Source: Methanoculleus receptaculi
GTDB taxonomy: Archaea > Halobacteriota > Methanomicrobia > Methanomicrobiales > Methanoculleaceae
Direction: 5' to 3'
Length of the DNA stretch: 64,000 nucleotides
Assembly: GCF_033472595.1 (NCBI RefSeq)
Contig: NZ_CP137642.1
Span: forward strand, 1,488,001-1,552,000
The translations under genes and the position numbers were made by a program. Within the stretch, counting starts at the first letter, position 1. Every line of letters begins with the position of its first letter. Below the pieces are notes generated by a model, which was given only the letters and a program-made list of their open reading frames with translations, was not told the DNA's origin and made no database searches. Positions 15,354-23,895 of the stretch are shown one piece after another.

Positions 15354-15803
15354 ATGAAATTCAGAGAGAATGAAGATGCGGTATCGCCGGTCATAGGCGT
15401 TATCCTTATGGTCGCCATCACGGTGATCCTGGCCGCGGTGATAGCGGCGTTCGTATTCGGGATGGCGGGAAACATCCAGACCACAAAGAATGTTGCGGCT
15501 ACGGCAACCCAGCAGGGTAATGATATCATCGTCACGTACCAGGGCGGTGCTGATTCGAACAGTGTTGCCTATCTCAGAATAGATGTATCTCGCAATGCAC
15601 CAATGTATTACTATTGGAGGGGCGAAACAGGGGGCACATTGACATCTACAGCCGGTGTTCCCGACGAGTCTGAATGGGTTGCTGGCAAGATTCCGGTAGG
15701 ATCATACTGGACATTTACCGGCACAGCCGAGAGAGACCACGTAGTCGTTGCGGCACACTTTTCGGATGGATCAGATCAGGTTGTACTGGACACATTCGTA
15801 TAA
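15354..15803 (+). CDS. Type IV pilin-like protein
   Basis: A 149-residue archaeal type IV pilin-like protein. The N-terminus KFRENEDAVSPVIGVILMVAITVILAAVIAAFVFGMAG is the classical archaeal pilin start: a charged leader, the DAVSPVIG processing region and a single hydrophobic assembly helix. After cleavage by an archaeal prepilin peptidase, such subunits form pili. The remaining 100 residues are a beta-rich extracellular head. Two adjacent ATGs (15351, 15354) are possible; the second has better spacing from GGAGG. A longer upstream frame is ignored because the leader must be short. A large membrane protein follows ten bases later. Confidence 0.88.
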   Translation: MKFRENEDAVSPVIGVILMVAITVILAAVIAAFVFGMAGNIQTTKNVAATATQQGNDIIVTYQGGADSNSVAYLRIDVSRNAPMYYYWRGETGGTLTSTAGVPDESEWVAGKIPVGSYWTFTGTAERDHVVVAAHFSDGSDQVVLDTFV

Positions 15804-15813
15804 CCTTTTTTTT

Positions 15814-17571
15814 ATGGATACCCACTATAAGATCGGCCTTACCCTGTTTACCTTGGTTTTTCTCGTTTCATTATCCATCGGCTACCCCGCCCTCTACCTC
15901 ACCGACGAATGGATCACCGCGAACCAGTTAAACCACCTCGTCACCGGCGGCGACCCCCTCTTCGGCTACACCCCCTACGGTGACGGCGGCTACGCCGCGT
16001 CGCACCACAACACCCTCTGCTACACCCTTGCCCTGCCGGTCGTCTCGCTGCCCGCCTACCACTTCTTCTCCATGTTTGGCGACGACTTCCGCTTTGTCGT
16101 CATCCTCCTCTGGTCCGCCCTGCTGCTTGGACTCCTCCTCATGATCGAGTTCTGGTTCCCGCAGTATGCCCGCTGGCGGGGGATCCCCTGGACGTGGGCC
16201 GGGATCATCTCCTGGGGGGTGCTCTTCGTACTCAACGCCGCGCTATACCGGCAGTTCTGGTTTGTGAGGGGTGTGCACCCCTACGACGTCTCCGTCTACC
16301 CCGAGGTTGCTGCTGTAGTGTTTACAAACAGCATCGCCTTCGCCCTCCTCGGGGTCATCGCCTTCCTGATCTTTCGGGAGGTGCTGGGTTCGGATGGCTG
16401 GGGGGTCTTCGGGCTTGCCGCCACGGTCTGTTGCTCCTCCTACCTCTTCTGGTCGGGAAACGCCAAGGATCACGCGCTTGTCGCCCTCCTCTTTGCCGTC
16501 GCGATCTACTTCTTCACACTCTACATATCGCGGGATAACCCGCTCTACCTCGTTATGTCGTTCATCGCCGTCGGGTGGACGGCGTTTGCGCGGCCTGAAC
16601 TTGGACCCGCGCTCGCCGCAGGGTTCTTCATCTTCGGCATCATCCTTGCGGCAAAGAAGGGCCGCCGGGAGATCGGGCACGCCGTTCTCGCCGTCGCCGG
16701 CGTCCCCATCGGTGCCCTCCCACTCTTTGTAAACAACCTTGGGCTCTCCGGCAACCCACTCATCCTCCCCTGGACGGCAGGGTATGCCGTCTCCGGAGGA
16801 GAAGCCCTCCCCTCCGGCACGGAGAGTCTCTGGAGCACCCTTCTCGGGCACTACACCCTTCGCGGCGGGGGGGATAGCCTCTCCGGCCTCATCCGTACCT
16901 TCTTTGAGCCCTCAAACAGCATATCGGCCGGGTTCTTCCAGGTCTCCCCCATCTCGTTCTTCGCCATACTCCTTGCCGCTGCGGTCATCTACGCCCTCAT
17001 CCGCCACAGACCGACCGGGATCGGCTCACGCGACGCAAGGCTCCTTGCGTTCTTCGCCCTCGCCGCCGCCCTCGTGATGCTCTCCTACGCCCGGTCCCTC
17101 CCCTGGATCCAGGCAAGCCCCGGGATCGTCCCCGACATGCGTTACATCTCCCCGGCCTACCTCCCCATGCTCGTCATAGGGGTGTATGCGCTCAAACACG
17201 CCGGCCTCGATGCTGACGGCGTCCGGGAAGCGCTCAGAACCCTCTTCTGGCTCGTGGTCATCGACCTCCCCCTCATATTCATCGTCCTCCAGGTCATCGC
17301 CGGCAAAAGCCCGGCAGCCCAGATCACGTTCATCACGACCCTCACACTTATCTTCCTCGCCGGCGCTGCCATACTCTACATCGCCGTTCTCGCCAGACGC
17401 GCCTCCCCACGCTCCATCGCCTACACCGTCCCGGTGCTGATGCTCCTCCCCCTCGCCTGGGAACTCGTCGTCGACTTCCGGTTCGCCACATCCTGCTGGG
17501 AGGGCTACCACTTCTGGATACCGGTGGTGCAGTACATCTGGTACATCCAGTACACCATCTTCCCGCTATAG
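15814..17571 (+). CDS. Large polytopic membrane protein, GT-C glycosyltransferase-like
   Basis: A 585-residue protein with about 12 predicted transmembrane segments (first MDTHYKIGLTLFTLVFLVSLSIGY, last ones near residues 510-555). The first extracytoplasmic loop contains TDEWITANQL, an acidic motif of the kind found in GT-C glycosyltransferases that use lipid-linked sugars, and a long loop with histidines (ASHHNTLCYTLALP). No GT-C family can be named with certainty. The start is ATG 15814, after the pilin stop; an in-frame upstream start would overlap the pilin end. Placement behind a pilin gene makes glycosylation of surface structures conceivable, but this is inference. Confidence 0.65.
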   Translation: MDTHYKIGLTLFTLVFLVSLSIGYPALYLTDEWITANQLNHLVTGGDPLFGYTPYGDGGYAASHHNTLCYTLALPVVSLPAYHFFSMFGDDFRFVVILLWSALLLGLLLMIEFWFPQYARWRGIPWTWAGIISWGVLFVLNAALYRQFWFVRGVHPYDVSVYPEVAAVVFTNSIAFALLGVIAFLIFREVLGSDGWGVFGLAATVCCSSYLFWSGNAKDHALVALLFAVAIYFFTLYISRDNPLYLVMSFIAVGWTAFARPELGPALAAGFFIFGIILAAKKGRREIGHAVLAVAGVPIGALPLFVNNLGLSGNPLILPWTAGYAVSGGEALPSGTESLWSTLLGHYTLRGGGDSLSGLIRTFFEPSNSISAGFFQVSPISFFAILLAAAVIYALIRHRPTGIGSRDARLLAFFALAAALVMLSYARSLPWIQASPGIVPDMRYISPAYLPMLVIGVYALKHAGLDADGVREALRTLFWLVVIDLPLIFIVLQVIAGKSPAAQITFITTLTLIFLAGAAILYIAVLARRASPRSIAYTVPVLMLLPLAWELVVDFRFATSCWEGYHFWIPVVQYIWYIQYTIFPL

Positions 17572-17991
17572 CGGGCGGGGCTGCCGGGGGGGCATGACGC
17601 TGACAGCATTTTCAGCAGTTTTCAAGCGGAATTACAGCAGTTGCTGTCAGTGAGAAAACGTGAAATAAAGAGGCTGTACTGGAAATGCTATCATATATAT
17701 TGAGATATATTATGTACAGGTAGATGTTTTCAGCAAAATTGAAAACACCCGATAGCTGTTTCTGTGACACTTTCGGACGGTTGCATACAGCTGGGTGTTC
17801 TCCGCACTGCTGTCATTCAGGGATGAAAACCCACAAAGCGGCCTCGGAATCGGTAAAAAACCTTAATGCACGCCCTGATTGATGACAGCAACTGCTGCAT
17901 ACGTGTTGAAATATGCTGTCTTTTGAAGCGAATTGCTGAAAGCCAGAGCACCCGCCCCGGGGGTTCAGGGACGCGGCACCCGGAGATTCCA
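17572..17991. other. AT-rich gap between convergent genes with repeated TGACAGCA motif
   Basis: No protein gene is visible in these 420 bases, which are clearly more AT-rich than the surroundings. The octamer TGACAGCA occurs forward at 17601 and 17883 and reversed at 17642 and 17808, with a 7/8 match reversed at 17914. The first two copies form a 9-bp inverted repeat (17600-17608 and 17642-17650). A TATA-like stretch, CATATATATTGAGATATATT, lies near 17692-17711. As both flanking genes end here, promoter function for them is not expected; an unrecognised small RNA is possible. Confidence 0.5.
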
Positions 17992-18372
17992 TCAGACCAC
18001 CTCATCAAAGAGGACCATCGAGTTGCCGTCAGGATACGTCCCCACGATCACGATCCGGGTCGGTTCCGGCAGACGCCGGATCTCGAAATACCCCACCTTC
18101 GCCTCCAGCGGAAACTCCTCGTTCCCTGCCCCGGGGCCGCCTATCCAGCACGTGATGTTTGTGACCCGGTCAACGTCCGTCCCGCCGTGAACCATGAACG
18201 TTACGTTCTCCCCCGACCGGGTCGCCGTCGCCATCGTTATCGACGGCTCCATCGGCGGCCATATCCCGAAGACCAGCGACCCCACTATCGCCGCAAGCAG
18301 GATCACGACCACCACCATCAGGATTGTGCTCAAGACCTCCGAGACCGCATCCCCGCCATCCAGGCAAGTCAT
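17992..18372 (-). CDS. Type IV pilin-like protein, second
   Basis: A 126-residue pilin-like protein: MTCLDGGDAVSEVLSTILMVVVVILLAAIVGSLVFGIW at the N-terminus, where DAVSEV replaces the more usual DAVSPV of the processing region, followed by a beta-rich domain of about 85 residues (including NVTFMVHGGTDVDRVTNITCWIGGPG). I chose the ATG at 18372 because it leaves a short leader and because a TATA-like element (CTTTTATGG read on the minus strand, near 18400-18408) lies at leaderless spacing; the longer frame from 18444 would bury the leader. The protein points at the first pilin gene from the opposite direction, with the GT-C-like gene between them. Confidence 0.8.
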   Translation of the reverse strand: MTCLDGGDAVSEVLSTILMVVVVILLAAIVGSLVFGIWPPMEPSITMATATRSGENVTFMVHGGTDVDRVTNITCWIGGPGAGNEEFPLEAKVGYFEIRRLPEPTRIVIVGTYPDGNSMVLFDEVV

Positions 18373-18481
18373 TATGATGAATATACCAGCCAATCCCATA
18401 AAAGACTGCCTGTATCGAGTCGGGCGGCGGGATGCCGCCGGCAAAAGATCCGCTCCCGCGCCTGCCGCACGAAACCGGAAC

Positions 18482-18489
18482 GTATATCT
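18482..18489 (+). promoter_or_regulatory. TATA-like element before the TM2-domain gene
   Basis: GTATATCT lies about 50 bases before GTG 18536, predicting a leader of about 20 bases that includes ACAGGATGG, a weak ribosome binding site. Confidence 0.35.
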
Positions 18490-18535
18490 TCGGCGTTAAC
18501 GGCATAATCCTTCGTAATCACAGGATGGTGTTTTG

Positions 18536-18961
18536 GTGCCAAACTTCTGCCCCGAATGCGGAAACGAACTGATCAGCAAAAACGCGGAGATCTGCCCGAA
18601 CTGCGGGGTCAGACTCAGAGGCTCCGGGAAGAGCCCGGGTATCGCGGCGCTCTGCTCCTTCATCTTTCCGGGTCTCGGCCAGGTCTACAACGGGGATATC
18701 GGCCGGGGATTTCTCATCCTCCTCGGGACGATTGTAGGTTCCCTCTTCTTCGTCATCCCCGGCCTGGTCGTCTTCATCTACGGCATCTACGATGCCTATG
18801 CAACAGCAAAACGGATGAACACCGGGGAGATCCCGTACCGCGAGGCAAACGCCCTGCATATGGTTCTCTTCGTCGTGCTCTGGTTCGTCGGTATTGCCGC
18901 GCTCTTCGTCATGTCCGCCATCATCGCGGCGTTCGTATTTGGGATGGCCGGGGCATACTGA
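18536..18961 (+). CDS. Zinc-ribbon and TM2-domain membrane protein
   Basis: A 141-residue protein with an N-terminal zinc ribbon (FCPECGNELISKNAEICPNCG, residues 4-24) and a TM2 domain: PGIAALCSFIFPGLGQVYNGDIGRGFLILLGTIVGSLFFVIPGLVVFIYGIYDAYATAKRMN. The G-Q-x-Y-N-G-D and D-A-Y signatures of TM2 are present. A third hydrophobic helix closes the protein and ends AIIAAFVFGMAGAY, which closely resembles the AVIAAFVFGMAGN portion of the pilin at 15354. Function is unknown. The start is GTG 18536; TTG 18533 one codon earlier is possible. Confidence 0.8.
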   Translation: MPNFCPECGNELISKNAEICPNCGVRLRGSGKSPGIAALCSFIFPGLGQVYNGDIGRGFLILLGTIVGSLFFVIPGLVVFIYGIYDAYATAKRMNTGEIPYREANALHMVLFVVLWFVGIAALFVMSAIIAAFVFGMAGAY

Positions 18962-18978
18962 CGGCGGTGGGGGTCTCG

Positions 18979-20448
18979 TCAGGCGGTTGCCAAACAGTCA
19001 CCTCCGCTCCGATGCCGCCGCAGCGCCTGCCCTTCCTGCCCCCTGAGTTCCTCCCAGCAGCGGCGGTTGTTGACGCACCCCGGGTCTGGTGCATGTAGGT
19101 CACCGAAGTATGCCCATGCACGGGCGCGGCAGCCACCGCAGACGTAGCGGTTCTCGCAGGCGGCGCAGGCGCCGGAGAGATGACTCCTGTCCCGCAGATC
19201 CTTCAGCACCTCCGAGGAGTGCCAGATCTCAATAAACGGCTTCTCCCGCACGTTCCCGACCTTGATCGGCATGAACACACAGGGCTGGATATCCCCCTCA
19301 GGTTCGATGCTGCAGTAGATCCTCCCCGCACCGCAGCCGCCGATGAAGTCGGCGAGGAGGGCCGTCCGGCCCTGGATCGCATCCCCGGCGTAGAAGTGGC
19401 CGACGGGAACCCCGCCCCTCTCCTCCTCTAGCGCCACAGAAGCAAGCTGGGGCGCTGTGGAGAGAACCTCGGGGCCGCTGCCATCACGCGTCCACGCAAG
19501 GATGCGGTGCAGCAGGTCCCTCCGCTCATCGGGAGGTATGTCCTGGTCGGCCATCTCCACCCCCCTCCCCGTCGGGATGAAGTTAAAGCACATCAACCGT
19601 TTCACACCGAGTTCGATGCAAAGTCGGTATATATCCGGGACCTGATCGTAGTTTGCCCGGGTCACCGTGGTTGCAATACAGGTGTAGAGCCCCGCCTCCA
19701 CACAGTTCCGTATACCGGCGATGGTGCGGTCAAACGCCCCCGGCATCCCGCGGAAGGCATCGTGACTCGCCGCGTCCTTCCCGTCAACCGAGATCTCCAC
19801 GTACTCGATGCCGGCATCACGTATCCGCCCGGCCATCTCCGGGGTGATGAGCGTCCCGTTGGTGGCAAGCGCAACATAGAGGTCGTGTTTGCGGGCGTGG
19901 GCGGCCACCTCGAAGAAGTCCTTTCGCATCAGCGGCTCCCCGCCGGAGAAGGCAATCACAACCACACCGGCATCCGCAAGTTCCTCCACCAGACGTTTTG
20001 CCTCCTCGGTATCGAGCTCACGGGGTAGCGCCTTCTGCGCATCCTGGTAACAGTGGGTGCACCTCAGGTTGCAGCGGTGGGTGAAGTCCCAGACCACCAG
20101 GAAGGGAGCGTTCACGATCTGCGGCATCGTGATGCCGTAACGCGCGATCCCCTCGAGCACGTTCTTGAGTCCCCGCACGAAGACCGGTTCATCAAGCCCC
20201 TTCTTTATATCGTCCTCGTTCACCCCGAAGATCTGGCTGCTCTGGTGGAGTGTATACCCCACCATCCGGCCCGCCAGCCTGCACCTCCAGCACAATCCAT
20301 CACTCGAACCCTGGTAGCAGCGGATGGCGTTGGTAAGACGATCTCCGCAATCATCATCCTGCGTAACGAAGCGGAGCATGCTCCTGGAAACCGGGTTCCC
20401 GAGCAGCCGCCGGACAGCAGGAAGTGCATGAATACGATCATCTGACAT
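18979..20448 (-). CDS. Radical SAM protein with SPASM-type C-terminus
   Basis: A 489-residue radical SAM enzyme. The iron-sulfur motif CNLRCTHC (CxxxCxxC) lies near residue 130 inside VVWDFTHRCNLRCTHCYQDA. SAM-contact regions follow in IAFSGGEPLMRKDF and YVALATNGTLIT. The C-terminal part has a cysteine cluster (CSIEPEGDIQPCVFMP, then CAACENRYVCGGCRARAW) of SPASM type, so at least one auxiliary cluster is expected. The first 110 residues form a separate region with further cysteines (CYQGSSDGLCWRC). The family overlaps with heme-modifying (NirJ/Ahb) and peptide-modifying enzymes; the substrate is not evident and no small peptide substrate gene is visible nearby. ATG 20448 (MSDD) is preferred to ATG 20457. 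Confidence 0.85.
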   Translation of the reverse strand: MSDDRIHALPAVRRLLGNPVSRSMLRFVTQDDDCGDRLTNAIRCYQGSSDGLCWRCRLAGRMVGYTLHQSSQIFGVNEDDIKKGLDEPVFVRGLKNVLEGIARYGITMPQIVNAPFLVVWDFTHRCNLRCTHCYQDAQKALPRELDTEEAKRLVEELADAGVVVIAFSGGEPLMRKDFFEVAAHARKHDLYVALATNGTLITPEMAGRIRDAGIEYVEISVDGKDAASHDAFRGMPGAFDRTIAGIRNCVEAGLYTCIATTVTRANYDQVPDIYRLCIELGVKRLMCFNFIPTGRGVEMADQDIPPDERRDLLHRILAWTRDGSGPEVLSTAPQLASVALEEERGGVPVGHFYAGDAIQGRTALLADFIGGCGAGRIYCSIEPEGDIQPCVFMPIKVGNVREKPFIEIWHSSEVLKDLRDRSHLSGACAACENRYVCGGCRARAWAYFGDLHAPDPGCVNNRRCWEELRGQEGQALRRHRSGGDCLATA

Positions 20449-20639
20449 AAGTATCACTACTGCAGTGCCCTCAGGACGTTATAGTTCTGGGAGACGCTTT
20501 TGACAAACTCTCCTCGCTGAAAATACTTAAGGGTTGTTGACGCCGGAAAACCGCCAGATCAACGATTCTTTGACATTAACACGCCGCCTTTCCCCGGCAG
20601 CATGCACAAAAAAGACCCTCAAAACCAGTTAACCGGCGC

Positions 20640-21060
20640 CATCGAGTCACTCGCGTTGAAACACCTATCGCCGACCACCAAACCGTCTCTGGCGAGCAGT
20701 GCGAGATGATAGCCCCATACCGTGCACGGGAAGAGGAAACAGGATCTTGACGATTGACCCCACCGGCACGGTGGTTGATGCCCTCCCTGGCACTGTATCG
20801 ATGGAGAATCGCCCCCCTGGGGAGGGGCTGAGGGTGAGGGGGTGGAACATCCCCCGCCCCTGTCTCGACGTGTCACTGAAAACCTCTCTTGCTGGATCAC
20901 CCCCACCACCCGGCCGCTTTGCGGCCTCCTCCCGCCCCCTGCAAGGGGGCGGGCAGTTGATTGGCGATAGCACCGGAGACCGTGCACGGGGGCGGATGCA
21001 GGATCTTTCAGGAGTGTCACGTTAGGCCGCGAAGAGACTGCCAGATCTCCGTGGCACCGT
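20640..21060 (-). repeat. Dispersed copy of the mosaic repeat, reverse orientation
   Basis: Read on the minus strand this stretch has the same order of blocks as the array at 13.6-14.9 kb: the CTGGCAGTCTCTTCGCGG module (about 21028-21045), GATCCTGC, the GTGCACGGT region, the hairpin CCCGCCCCCTGCAAGGGGGCGGG near 20934-20956, GGTGGGGGTG, and GGGGGATGTTCCACCCCC near 20840. It sits in the gap between the radical SAM gene and the siroheme reductase-like gene. From 20449 to 20640 and 21061 to 21267 I see no further gene. Confidence 0.75.
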
Positions 21061-21267
21061 ATCGACAATCACACCCCCGGCAACGTCTTTTCCATGCGAA
21101 GAGGAGATCCCCCGCCGGTCTACCGCAAAAGACCCCGGCCACCCCGGCATCCCGGGGGGGCGGTCGTGTAACCTGTAGCGTGACAGCAGGTTTTTCCTTC
21201 TCCAGGGACAATGGCTGGATCGTATCCGGCGCAAGCCCCTGCACGCTGCCGGAAAGGATGGGACAAA

Positions 21268-21963
21268 ATGGAGAATCGACCCAGAGGAGGAATCCTCCAG
21301 AGAGACGGCGCCACATACGCGATCGTGCCGAGAACCCCCGCCGGGATCGTCAGCCCCGAGGACCTTGAGAGTATCATCAAGGTCGTCCGGCGCTACAGCA
21401 TCCCGATCATCAAGATGACCTCCGGGCAGCGGATGGTGCTCGTGGGTATAAAGGAAGAGGATGTCGAGAAGATCTGGAACGAACTCGGGATGACCGTGGG
21501 CCAGGCAACAGCCCCCTGCGTTCACTACGTCCAGGCATGCCCCGGGACCGAGACCTGCAGGTACGGCAAACAGGACTCACTGGGTCTCGGGCTCAAGATC
21601 GAGGAGATCTACCAGGACCTGAACATGCCGGCAAAGGTCAAGATCGGTGTCTCAGGCTGCCCACGCTCCTGCGGCGAGAGTTACCTCCGGGACATCGGGC
21701 TTCTCGGGACGGCAAAAGGCTGGAGGGTCATCTTCGGCGGCAACGCCGGCGCCCGCCCCCGGATCGGGGATCTCGTCGCAAAAGACCTCACATCGGATGA
21801 GGCGCTCGACCTTGTCCGCCGGCTCCTGGAGTACTACCGCAGCAACGCAGAACCGGGAGAGAGGACCGCACGGTTCGTCGAACGGGTCGGGTTTGATGCC
21901 ATCAGAAAGGACGTCCTGGCCTTAACCCCCTACATACCGCTGGAGTCCACCCGGCCGGATTGA
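21268..21963 (+). CDS. Small siroheme sulfite/nitrite reductase-like protein
   Basis: A 231-residue protein of the small assimilatory-type sulfite reductase group found in methanogens (Dsr-like proteins). It has a ferredoxin-like half-domain at the N-terminus (GATYAIVPRTPAGIVSPEDLESIIKVVRRY) and the paired cysteine motifs for a siroheme-bridged [4Fe-4S] cluster: ACPGTETCRYG near residue 91 and GCPRSCGES near 130. Such proteins may reduce sulfite, nitrite or another siroheme-dependent substrate with an unknown donor. The ATG at 21268 is preceded by GGAAAGGATGGG; a longer frame from 21211 is less likely. Its neighbour on the other strand is a TrmB regulator ending nine bases away. Confidence 0.85.
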   Translation: MENRPRGGILQRDGATYAIVPRTPAGIVSPEDLESIIKVVRRYSIPIIKMTSGQRMVLVGIKEEDVEKIWNELGMTVGQATAPCVHYVQACPGTETCRYGKQDSLGLGLKIEEIYQDLNMPAKVKIGVSGCPRSCGESYLRDIGLLGTAKGWRVIFGGNAGARPRIGDLVAKDLTSDEALDLVRRLLEYYRSNAEPGERTARFVERVGFDAIRKDVLALTPYIPLESTRPD

Positions 21964-21971
21964 AACCGTCT

Positions 21972-22781
21972 TCACCCACCGGACGACTTCTGGCCGCCGA
22001 TACAGTCAGCGTTTGCGATCATCCGGTTCACAAACTCTCTCTGGACGCAGGTTATGAACGGCAGGGTGACCACCACAGCGCTTCGGAGACCGTCCTGGCG
22101 GTAGACGATCATGCAGGCGCGGTCATCAGCGATGAAGATGTAGTCGAGCTGGAACGCCGAACCGTCCACCGGGATCAGCCCGCAGTAGATCCGCTCGAAG
22201 ATCTTCTCCTGGAAGAAGGGGCAGAAAGGCCTCGGGATGTAGAGAGAAGCGTTCCCAAGCGGTCTTCCTATCCCGCGCCTCCCGTTCGGGAGAAGGATGC
22301 TCACCGGGTGGTCGCGCGAGACATCTGCGATCTGGCGGGCGAACTCCCCGATCTCACGATAGTCCAGGCAGACGACCGCAAGGTCGCGGGAGAGGCCGGC
22401 AAGGAGCGACTCCAGGTGACGGCCGATCCCCCACTCCCCCTGAACGTACCGGATAGGAGAGTTCTTCGACCGGGCATCAAGCGAGAGAGCCTCGAGCCCC
22501 TGCAGCGCGGCCGTTGCCGCGGCATCGAGATCGCCCGAGAGGCGGCGGATGACAACAGCCGGGTCGGCAGGGACGTATACACGAGGGCTCCCCTGCCTGA
22601 TCGCGATGAAACCCCTGGCGGCAAGCCCTTCGGCGATGTCGTAGACCCGTGGACGCGGGACGCCGCCCGCCAGGTGGATCTGGCGGGCGGTGCCCTCCCC
22701 CATCCCAACAAGCGCAGCGTAGACCCGGGCCTCGTAATCCGTCAGCCCGAGCCTTGTGAGGTTGCGGATCAGGTCATCCAT
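21972..22781 (-). CDS. TrmB family transcriptional regulator
   Basis: A 269-residue TrmB-type regulator. The N-terminal winged helix (LGLTDYEARVYAALVGMGEGTARQIHLAGGVPRPRVYDIAEGLAARGFIAIRQGSPRVY) has the characteristic R-x-R-V-Y-D recognition helix. A coiled linker and a C-terminal effector-like domain follow (YVQGEWGIGRHLESLLAG...). TrmB proteins usually control sugar or metabolic genes and bind sugars through the C-terminal domain; the ligand here is unknown. The start at 22781 (MDDLIRNL) is favoured over 22823, because it gives the standard N-terminus. It is divergent from the DUF2115 gene. Confidence 0.87.
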   Translation of the reverse strand: MDDLIRNLTRLGLTDYEARVYAALVGMGEGTARQIHLAGGVPRPRVYDIAEGLAARGFIAIRQGSPRVYVPADPAVVIRRLSGDLDAAATAALQGLEALSLDARSKNSPIRYVQGEWGIGRHLESLLAGLSRDLAVVCLDYREIGEFARQIADVSRDHPVSILLPNGRRGIGRPLGNASLYIPRPFCPFFQEKIFERIYCGLIPVDGSAFQLDYIFIADDRACMIVYRQDGLRSAVVVTLPFITCVQREFVNRMIANADCIGGQKSSGG

Positions 22782-23006
22782 TGTTGTTACTACGAGAGTT
22801 ACACGAGCCTTAAACCCTCGCACGGATCATACTCCTCCAGGGAGGACCGAATCCGAAGGTTCTTCCACCGGGACCGCCACACCAACCAGAGAACTCATGA
22901 TGAGGCCATACACCTGCTGACCGACCCATTCGGCGAGGACGGCGAAGAGGCTGCAGACCGCCGGGGGGTGGTGACCCTGGAGGGCATCCGGGCGGCCTGC
23001 CGCCGT

Positions 23007-23524
23007 ATGCAGGGCGCAAAGACAAAACGCGATCTTCTCCAGATCATCGCCGGGGAGGTGTCGAAGTTTGACCTCCACGACCTCGAGACGATCTACGCCA
23101 GGTTCGAGCGCAGGGTAGACAGTCTCCCGGCAGGCTACCGCGACCGCCTGCTCGCAAGCGTCCGGGACGAGATCTTGGCTCACCACCGCCTCATCCTCCT
23201 CTCCCGCAACGGCAGCAGCGAAGACTGGCTGGATGAACCGCCGGGCCCCCTGCTTGACGCGCCTGCACGGCGAAGGCGCAGGAGAAGGACGCCGGCCGCC
23301 TCTACCTGAACTACCTCCTCTCCGCGTTCACCATGTTTGTCATGGAAGAGCCCGCCCACCCCGTCGGCACACCCTTTCCCGGCGGACAGATCGTCGACGA
23401 GTGGGAGATGACCTATCTCTGCCCTTCCTGCCCGGCAGTCCAGAGCACGGAACCAACCTTCCCGGAGATGCGGGCCCGGCGGCTGGAGAGCCTCGCAAAC
23501 TACTGGACAAATTATAAAGGTTGA
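23007..23524 (+). pseudogene. DUF2115 family protein interrupted by a frameshift
   Basis: From ATG 23007 the frame gives MQGAKTKRDLLQIIAGEVSKFDLHDLETIYARFERRVDSLPAGYRDRLLASVRDEILAHH, which I recognise as the N-terminal part of the methanogen DUF2115 (UPF0305) family. This frame runs into an Arg-rich, unnatural tail. Starting near 23258, another frame (codons shifted by minus one) continues as [34 protein letters not shown] and ends with the family's cysteine pair in [10 protein letters not shown] single base lost somewhere in 23255-23300 would explain both. It is either a real disruption or a sequencing error. Function of the family is unknown. The region 22782-23006 holds only its presumed promoter. 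Confidence 0.65.
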
Positions 23525-23537
23525 ACACCATCAGGAG

Positions 23538-23885
23538 ATGATGAAGATGAAGATTGTTGACGTATCAAAAGAGCCTGTAAACGAAAACCCCCACCATGTC
23601 GACGCCAGGAAGGTCTATGACACCGAGCACGCGACAGCGGTGGTGATAACCCTTGCGCCCGGCGAGGCGTTAAAGAAGCACATAACCCCGGTGGATGTCT
23701 TCTTCTACGTCCTCGAAGGGACAGGAGTCGTCGAGATAGGCGACGAGCGAGCAGCCGTCGGCCGCGACCACCTTGTCGAGAGCCCGGCAAAGATCCCGCA
23801 CCGCTGGATCAACGAGAGCGACCGTCCATTCCGGGTGCTCGTCGTAAAGGCCCCTCGGCCGGCGAGCGAAACCAGGCTCCTGTGA
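23538..23885 (+). CDS. Cupin domain protein
   Basis: A 115-residue single-domain cupin. Motif 1 appears as PGEALKKHITPVDVFFYVLEGTGVVEIG, in which one of the usual metal-binding histidines is present (KKH) and the second is replaced by VD. Motif 2 is SPAKIPHRWINESDRPFRVLVV with its histidine. Cupins of this size often bind metals or small molecules. Three ATG codons cluster at the start; AGGAG at 23532-23536 best fits ATG 23541 or 23547, so the first residues are uncertain. It is followed by a 4Fe-4S membrane protein and another cupin in one cluster. Confidence 0.8.
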   Translation: MMKMKIVDVSKEPVNENPHHVDARKVYDTEHATAVVITLAPGEALKKHITPVDVFFYVLEGTGVVEIGDERAAVGRDHLVESPAKIPHRWINESDRPFRVLVVKAPRPASETRLL

Positions 23886-23895
23886 GGCAGCGGGT

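Noticed and set aside
20619-21525. Open frames around the repeat copy at 20.6 kb and antisense to the siroheme reductase-like gene
   Set aside because: They consist of repeat sequence or are shadows without start signals.
21960-22900. The plus-strand frame running from 21960 into the DUF2115 gene
   Set aside because: Its first 300 codons are antisense to the TrmB regulator and look unnatural. Only the part from 23007 onward fits a known family.
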